The notes beneath the pieces were generated by a model. The model worked only from the letters and a program-made list of their open reading frames with translations, was not told where the DNA came from and searched no databases. From JALZVT01 sp964611345 (GTDB lineage: Bacteria; Pseudomonadota; Gammaproteobacteria; Pseudomonadales; Azotimanducaceae), in contig CAZSYU010000022.1 in the NCBI GenBank assembly GCA_964611345.1, positions 1 through 52,306 on the forward strand: a stretch of 52,306 bases of DNA, in the 5' to 3' direction. Both the position numbers and the translations under genes were made by a program. Of the stretch, positions 48,584 to 52,306 are shown piece after piece (position 1 is the first letter of the stretch; each line of letters starts with the position of its first letter).

Positions 48584-50131
48584 ATGCGCACACTCATCAT
48601 GATTCTTGCTGGCCTCATCGGCCTCTGCATCATCGCCGGCGTCGCCATTTTATGGCTTTTGAAAGACCCCAACGCCTACAAGCCTCAAATCGAAGCCCTT
48701 ATTGAAGAAAATGCGGGCATCAAGATCGACATTGAGGGCGACCTGTCGTGGCGCTTGTGGCCACCGGTGGTGCTGCAGGCCGCAGACCTCTCCTTTGAAG
48801 ACGAAGAAACCACCTATGAGCTCGCGCGCTTGAGCGTGAACGCCAATGCAATGGCATTGCTCAGCTCCACTCCCGACCTGCAGGTTAAAAGCCTGCAGCT
48901 CACAGACTTAACCATGAGCGACAAGCGTTTTGAGTCGGTCACCAAGGTGGTGGACTTAACCCTCTCAGACTTTTCTATTGGCAAGCCAAGCCCCTTGCAC
49001 GTCGAAGCCATCAGCGCCCCCGATTCAGCCGAGCCCACGCCGTTTGAAATGGACGCCGTCATCACCTTCCGGCAAGAAGAGGACGAGCTTGATGTAAGCG
49101 ATGCCCGCTTCACCACCGCGGGCATCAGCGGCGTGTGCAATGCGAAGGTAACGCACCTGTCCCGCTCGCCCACCAGCAACCACCAAGAGACCGCGGACGA
49201 CCTGCTGCCACTGGACACCTTCCGTTCCAAAGATTGGGACGCCAATTGCACCATTCCCAGCATGGAGTCTGCTGGCCTGGTGCTCAACAACGTAGGAATC
49301 ACCGCCAAGAACAACGGCGGTCTCTCGAACATTAACGTGAATGTGCCAGAGTTCTTCGACGGCACGGCCGCCGTTGCTGTAAACATCAACGCAAGCCGCC
49401 ACTCACCACGCTGGAAAGTAGCACCAGACGTGCAAGGCGCAGATACCCAGGCAGTGATGGCCTGGATGGAACAAAACCTGAAGTGGGCCGCCCCACTGTT
49501 ATTCAACGGTGAGTTCACCATGATCGGCAACACAACAGACGATCTTATCGGTTCGGTTAGCGGCGGCGCCAAGTTTGACGGCGGCACCGGCAAGATCGAC
49601 ATCAGTGTGATTAAGGAGAGCGCGAGCAAACTCACCGAGCTCGCAAGCGTTGCTGGCTCGAACGTGCTGCCAGAATTGCAGGAAGCCATCGCCAAGGTTG
49701 CAGCCTGGCCCGAAGAACTCGACTACTCAAAGCTTGCCGGCGACTGGAAAATTAACGGCAATCAGCAAAACTTCGACTTTGCCCTGGATAACCTGGGCAT
49801 TACCGCCAACGGCACTGCAGATGCGCTAACCGACAAGCTCGATATGCGCGCAGAACTCACGTTTAACAGCGACCCCGATTTGCACAGCTTCGATATGCCA
49901 AAAGCGTTGCAGGGCATTCCCATTCCCGTGCGTTGCGTCGGCACCATGACCGAACCGGACTGCGGCCTCGATCGCGGCGCGACACAAAAGCTCGTGACTT
50001 CGGTGTTGCGTGGTCAGGCGGGTTCCAAAATTAAGGATGCCATTACCGACAAGCTGCCCGACGAATACAAAGAAGCAGCCGGCGGTTTGCTGAAGGGTCT
50101 GTTTGGCGGCAAGAAGAAGAAAGACAACTAA
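48584..50131 (+). CDS. AsmA-family protein
   Basis: A 515-residue inner-membrane-anchored protein. An N-terminal span (residues about 4-25) is followed by KDPNAYKPQIEALIEENAGIKIDIEGDLSW, the hallmark of AsmA-like proteins (beta-groove bridge proteins). The rest is repetitive beta structure, with the second AsmA segment (ALDNLGITANGTADALTDKL) near residue 400. The family is thought to move phospholipids between the inner and outer membranes. The C-terminus is basic (FGGKKKKDN). It is followed by mutY 49 bp later, as in other gammaproteobacteria. Confidence 0.93.
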   Translation: MRTLIMILAGLIGLCIIAGVAILWLLKDPNAYKPQIEALIEENAGIKIDIEGDLSWRLWPPVVLQAADLSFEDEETTYELARLSVNANAMALLSSTPDLQVKSLQLTDLTMSDKRFESVTKVVDLTLSDFSIGKPSPLHVEAISAPDSAEPTPFEMDAVITFRQEEDELDVSDARFTTAGISGVCNAKVTHLSRSPTSNHQETADDLLPLDTFRSKDWDANCTIPSMESAGLVLNNVGITAKNNGGLSNINVNVPEFFDGTAAVAVNINASRHSPRWKVAPDVQGADTQAVMAWMEQNLKWAAPLLFNGEFTMIGNTTDDLIGSVSGGAKFDGGTGKIDISVIKESASKLTELASVAGSNVLPELQEAIAKVAAWPEELDYSKLAGDWKINGNQQNFDFALDNLGITANGTADALTDKLDMRAELTFNSDPDLHSFDMPKALQGIPIPVRCVGTMTEPDCGLDRGATQKLVTSVLRGQAGSKIKDAITDKLPDEYKEAAGGLLKGLFGGKKKKDN

Positions 50132-50180
50132 CACCGGCAAAGCTCGCTTGCTGATTCGTTGGTCTACTTTCTAACAACGC

Positions 50181-51248
50181 ATGACAGCACCGTTCTCTAC
50201 CAGGCTACTCGCCTGGTACGACCAGCACGGTCGTAAAGATCTGCCCTGGCAACAACCCCGCACGCCGTATCGTGTGTGGGTTTCTGAAATCATGTTGCAG
50301 CAAACCCAGGTCACCACGGTGATTGGTTACTTCGAGAAGTTTATGGCGCGCTTTCCGGAAGTTTCCGCGCTCGCCAAGGCCCCGCAAGACGAAGTGTTGC
50401 ACCTGTGGACGGGGTTGGGCTACTACGCCCGCGCCCGCAATCTGCACAAAGCTGCCAAGGTAATGGTGACCGAACACGGTGGTGACTTGCCCGGCAACCT
50501 CGATGCCCTGCAAGCGCTACCCGGCATTGGTCGCTCAACCGCTGGCGCGATTCTTGCGCAAGGGTTCAATACGCGAGCAGTTATTCTCGATGGCAATGTA
50601 AAGCGCGTGCTAACACGCCACGGTGCAATCGAAGGCTTTCCTGGCAGAACAGCAGTGGAGCGCACCCTGTGGGAACTTGCCGATAGTCACACGCCCAATG
50701 CAGACAGCGCGAACTACACCCAGGCCATTATGGATTTGGGCGCAACGCTGTGCGTGCGCCGCGCACCAAACTGCGAGGCTTGCCCTGTGAGCACCGATTG
50801 CAAAGCACTCGCCACAAACCGGGTAACCGATTTCCCTTACCCCAAACCGAAAAAGGCCAAGCCCACCAAAACCGCGCGCATGTACGTGGTGCGCGGCACC
50901 GAGGGTGATGTGCTGCTGGAACAGCGCCCGCAAGAAGGTATTTGGGGCGGGTTGTGGAACCCGCCAGAACGAGCGGCGGACTACCCGCACAACGACTTCA
51001 TCGCTGAATACGATCTCAAGACCAAAGAAGTAGTAGAGGGTGCTCCGTTCCGCCATACCTTCAGTCATTACCATCTCGACATCACCCCGGTGTTTATCGA
51101 GTTGGCCGGGGCGCTACCGGCGCTGACCACTGATGGCGATGGCTGCCTGTGGTATCAGCCGGACGGCGGCCAGCAGGAATTGGGGTTATCGGCCGTGGCC
51201 GTAAAGCTGCTGGCGGCACCCCTGCCAGAGCCGAAACTGCCGCTCTAG
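50181..51248 (+). CDS. mutY: A/G-specific adenine DNA glycosylase MutY
   Basis: A 355-residue MutY that removes adenine opposite 8-oxoguanine. The helix-hairpin-helix is LQALPGIGRSTAGAILAQGF near residue 110. The catalytic Glu is in SEIMLQQTQV near 36, and the Asp is in VILDGNVKRVLTRHGAI near 137. The 4Fe-4S ligands are in LCVRRAPNCEACPVSTDC near 190-207 with C-x6-C-x2-C-x5-C spacing. The C-terminal NUDIX-like domain reads 8-oxoG. yggX follows by 14 bp, as in E. coli. Confidence 0.97.
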   Translation: MTAPFSTRLLAWYDQHGRKDLPWQQPRTPYRVWVSEIMLQQTQVTTVIGYFEKFMARFPEVSALAKAPQDEVLHLWTGLGYYARARNLHKAAKVMVTEHGGDLPGNLDALQALPGIGRSTAGAILAQGFNTRAVILDGNVKRVLTRHGAIEGFPGRTAVERTLWELADSHTPNADSANYTQAIMDLGATLCVRRAPNCEACPVSTDCKALATNRVTDFPYPKPKKAKPTKTARMYVVRGTEGDVLLEQRPQEGIWGGLWNPPERAADYPHNDFIAEYDLKTKEVVEGAPFRHTFSHYHLDITPVFIELAGALPALTTDGDGCLWYQPDGGQQELGLSAVAVKLLAAPLPEPKLPL

Positions 51249-51262
51249 CGTAGACTCAAAGC

Positions 51263-51544
51263 ATGAGCAACACCGTACACTGTAGAAAATACAACAAAGA
51301 CCTGCCGGCCCTGGACAAGCCCCCAATGCCAGGCGCCAAGGGCCAGGTCCTGTTTGAGAGCGTGTCTGCCCAGGCCTGGGAAGAATGGACCGCTCTGCAG
51401 ACTCGCCTGATCAACGAAATGCAGCTCAATATGATCAATGCGAAAGATCGGAAGTATCTGAGCGAGCAGCTCGAGCGATTTTTGAACAACGAAGCCACCG
51501 ATGAGGCCGACGGTTACGCGCCCGAACCCCCGTCTGAGGGCTGA
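51263..51544 (+). CDS. yggX: Fe(2+)-trafficking protein YggX
   Basis: A 93-residue oxidative-stress protein that protects Fe-S clusters such as that of MutY. The family sequence VHCRKYNKDLPALDKPPMPG, with Cys near residue 7, is followed by VSAQAWEEWTALQTRLINE and a KDRKYLSEQLERF helix. The downstream position after mutY is conserved. An acidic tail (ATDEADGYAPEPPSEG) ends the protein. Confidence 0.96.
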   Translation: MSNTVHCRKYNKDLPALDKPPMPGAKGQVLFESVSAQAWEEWTALQTRLINEMQLNMINAKDRKYLSEQLERFLNNEATDEADGYAPEPPSEG

Positions 51545-51644
51545 TCCGCTACCGGTTGACGCGCCCCACCCAGCTCGGTTTAATAGCGCGCTCGCTGGCA
51601 CCGAGACTGCAATTCAGCGGAATCACGCCGGGCGAAACCTCTAA

Positions 51645-51720
51645 GGCCAGATAGCTCAGTTGGTAGAGCAGGGGATTGAAAATCCCCGTGTCGGCAGTTC
51701 GATTCTGTCTCTGGCCACCA
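51645..51720 (+). tRNA. tRNA-Phe (GAA)
   Basis: A 76-nt cloverleaf with encoded CCA. The acceptor stem is GGCCAGA with TCTGGCC, the D arm GCTC/GAGC, the anticodon stem GGGGA/TCCCC with anticodon GAA at 51678-51680, and the T arm contains GTTCGATTC. All stems close. The gene follows yggX by 100 bp. Confidence 0.97.
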
Positions 51721-51755
51721 ATCAAATCAGTGGCTTACGCAAGTCCAACCCAACA

Positions 51756-51787
51756 CCCTAACATTTCGCGCTGTCCCCTAACATTTC
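51756..51787. repeat. Direct repeat CCCTAACATTTC, 20-bp period
   Basis: The same 12-mer lies at 51756-51767 and 51776-51787. It lies between tRNA-Phe and the following gene. It may be an operator, or a remnant of an insertion event. Confidence 0.7.
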
Positions 51788-51842
51788 TGTGTCTAGTTGC
51801 ATTCAATGGACTCGGCATACTTTGGCTTGCAGGCAGAAACTG

Positions 51843-52190
51843 ATGGAAATGAGAAGATCACGCGCTCAGCAAATCCTGGTCGCGCTCTGCCTACTGTTGT
51901 TGGCCAATCCTGTATTTCCTGACAGCAACCGTCAGGCGATGGTGAAGGTCCAAATAAATTCCATTTCGGGAGCCCTGGAGATTTTTAAGTTGGATTATTG
52001 CCGGTTCCCTACGCAGTCAGAAGGGTTAGAAGCACTTGTACATCCAACAAAATCGAAGATCCCTCCGACTCCTCCATGTCAACCGACCACATCCACCTAT
52101 ATGCCAAATATCCCCATGGATCCCTGGAATAACCCAATACGGATCGCGGTAACTGGGAGCGCGATGAAGGCTTCCGACTCGCCGACGTGA
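51843..52190 (+). CDS. GspG-like (T2SS pseudopilin domain) secreted protein
   Basis: A protein of about 115 residues. The core NSISGALEIFKLDYCRFP, then TQSEGLEALVHP, then YMPNIPMDPWNNP follows the T2SSG domain of GspG major pseudopilins. The N-terminus differs: a basic start (MRRSRAQQ) and a hydrophobic stretch (ILVALCLLLLANPVF) resemble a Sec signal peptide, without the G-F-T-L-I-E prepilin site. The C-terminus (RIAVTGSAMKASDSPT) is shorter than in GspG, and two cysteines (DYC and PPC) could form a disulfide. No other T2SS genes are in view. The start may be ATG 51843 or 51849. G+C is lower than in the core genes. Confidence 0.7.
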   Translation: MEMRRSRAQQILVALCLLLLANPVFPDSNRQAMVKVQINSISGALEIFKLDYCRFPTQSEGLEALVHPTKSKIPPTPPCQPTTSTYMPNIPMDPWNNPIRIAVTGSAMKASDSPT

Positions 52191-52306
52191 GCTTCTCCTA
52201 CGTCGTTTGGCTAGTGATCCTCGTGCCAGGTTTAGTTATTGGTTTTCCCTTGTTCGCGTTCCATTCTGTTAGGAAGTTCAGAGTCAATCAGAGCTTTACC
52301 GAGAGC
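52187..52306 (+). CDS. Partial small membrane protein, cut by the window edge
   Basis: An open frame starts at GTG 52187, overlapping the stop of the GspG-like gene by four bases (GTGA), and is open to the window end at 40 codons. The N-terminus (VSFSYVVWLVILVPGLVIGF) is a strong membrane span, followed by a basic segment (FHSVRKFRVNQSF). The four-base overlap is typical of coupled genes. I do not recognise it. The frame upstream is closed by TAA at 52130, so it cannot begin much earlier. Confidence 0.45.
   Translation, partial: MSFSYVVWLVILVPGLVIGFPLFAFHSVRKFRVNQSFTES

Noticed and set aside
51843..52190. Part of a type II secretion operon
   Set aside because: No other gsp gene is visible and the protein lacks a prepilin cleavage site, so only the domain can be claimed.
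1..52306. CRISPR array, prophage or insertion sequence
   Set aside because: No regularly spaced repeat-spacer series, no transposase or phage structural gene, and no terminal inverted repeats were seen on either strand.

Overview
The window is chromosomal DNA of a gammaproteobacterium with moderately high G+C. The evidence is conserved gammaproteobacterial gene neighbourhoods: rpmE-priA-ftsN-like-hslV-hslU, then DUF971-ubiE-ubiJ-ubiB, hisE-tatABC, glnA-ntrB-ntrC, secB-yibN-gpmI-envC-ctpA-yibQ, hisB-hisA and mutY-yggX. The ubiquinone genes, the non-catalytic EnvC and a sigma54/NtrC-type glnA promoter fit this class. I cannot place the genus. I see no transposase, integrase, phage gene or CRISPR array.

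Layout. 1-10059: housekeeping block with ribosomal protein L31, a divergent short-chain dehydrogenase, PriA, a SPOR-domain division protein, the HslVU protease and ubiquinone genes ubiE-ubiJ-ubiB. 10060-28155: an 18 kb accessory block lying where hisI would normally sit between ubiB and hisE. Twelve consecutive minus-strand genes (22511 down to 10168) encode a patatin lipoprotein, a SYLF lipoprotein, an outer-membrane-type protein, two membrane-anchored unknowns, a K+ channel, a ZntB-type transporter, NrtS, a PoxB-like enzyme, an aldehyde dehydrogenase, a CPA1 antiporter and an AAC(3)-family acetyltransferase. The acetyltransferase is bracketed by an 82-bp perfect direct repeat of the antiporter 3' end. 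Next come a 4-TM protein, a second L31 gene behind a TetR regulator, a second SYLF lipoprotein, an FMN glutamate-synthase-like protein and an NDH-2 fused to a cyclic-nucleotide-binding domain. 28156-33900: hisE, tatABC, dtd, typA and a probable RNA-thiolation pair (MnmA-like PP-loop protein plus TusA-like protein). 34026-39262: the nitrogen regulon with visible NtrC, IHF and sigma54 sites. 39313-51544: core genes for tRNA modification, export, glycolysis, cell separation, histidine synthesis, an AsmA protein, MutY and YggX. 51645-52306: tRNA-Phe, then a GspG-like secreted protein and the start of a small membrane gene in A+T-richer DNA.

The most notable observations are the repeat-flanked acetyltransferase; a recurring pattern in which priA, ubiB, tatC and envC each carry a short tandem duplication over the stop codon, with a unit length divisible by three so that a second in-frame stop follows; the TetR-linked L31 paralogue; the ion-transport/pyruvate-oxidation directon; the NDH-2/cNMP fusion; and the PP-loop/TusA pair. 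All function calls come from reading the sequence by eye and from family knowledge; no database search was run.
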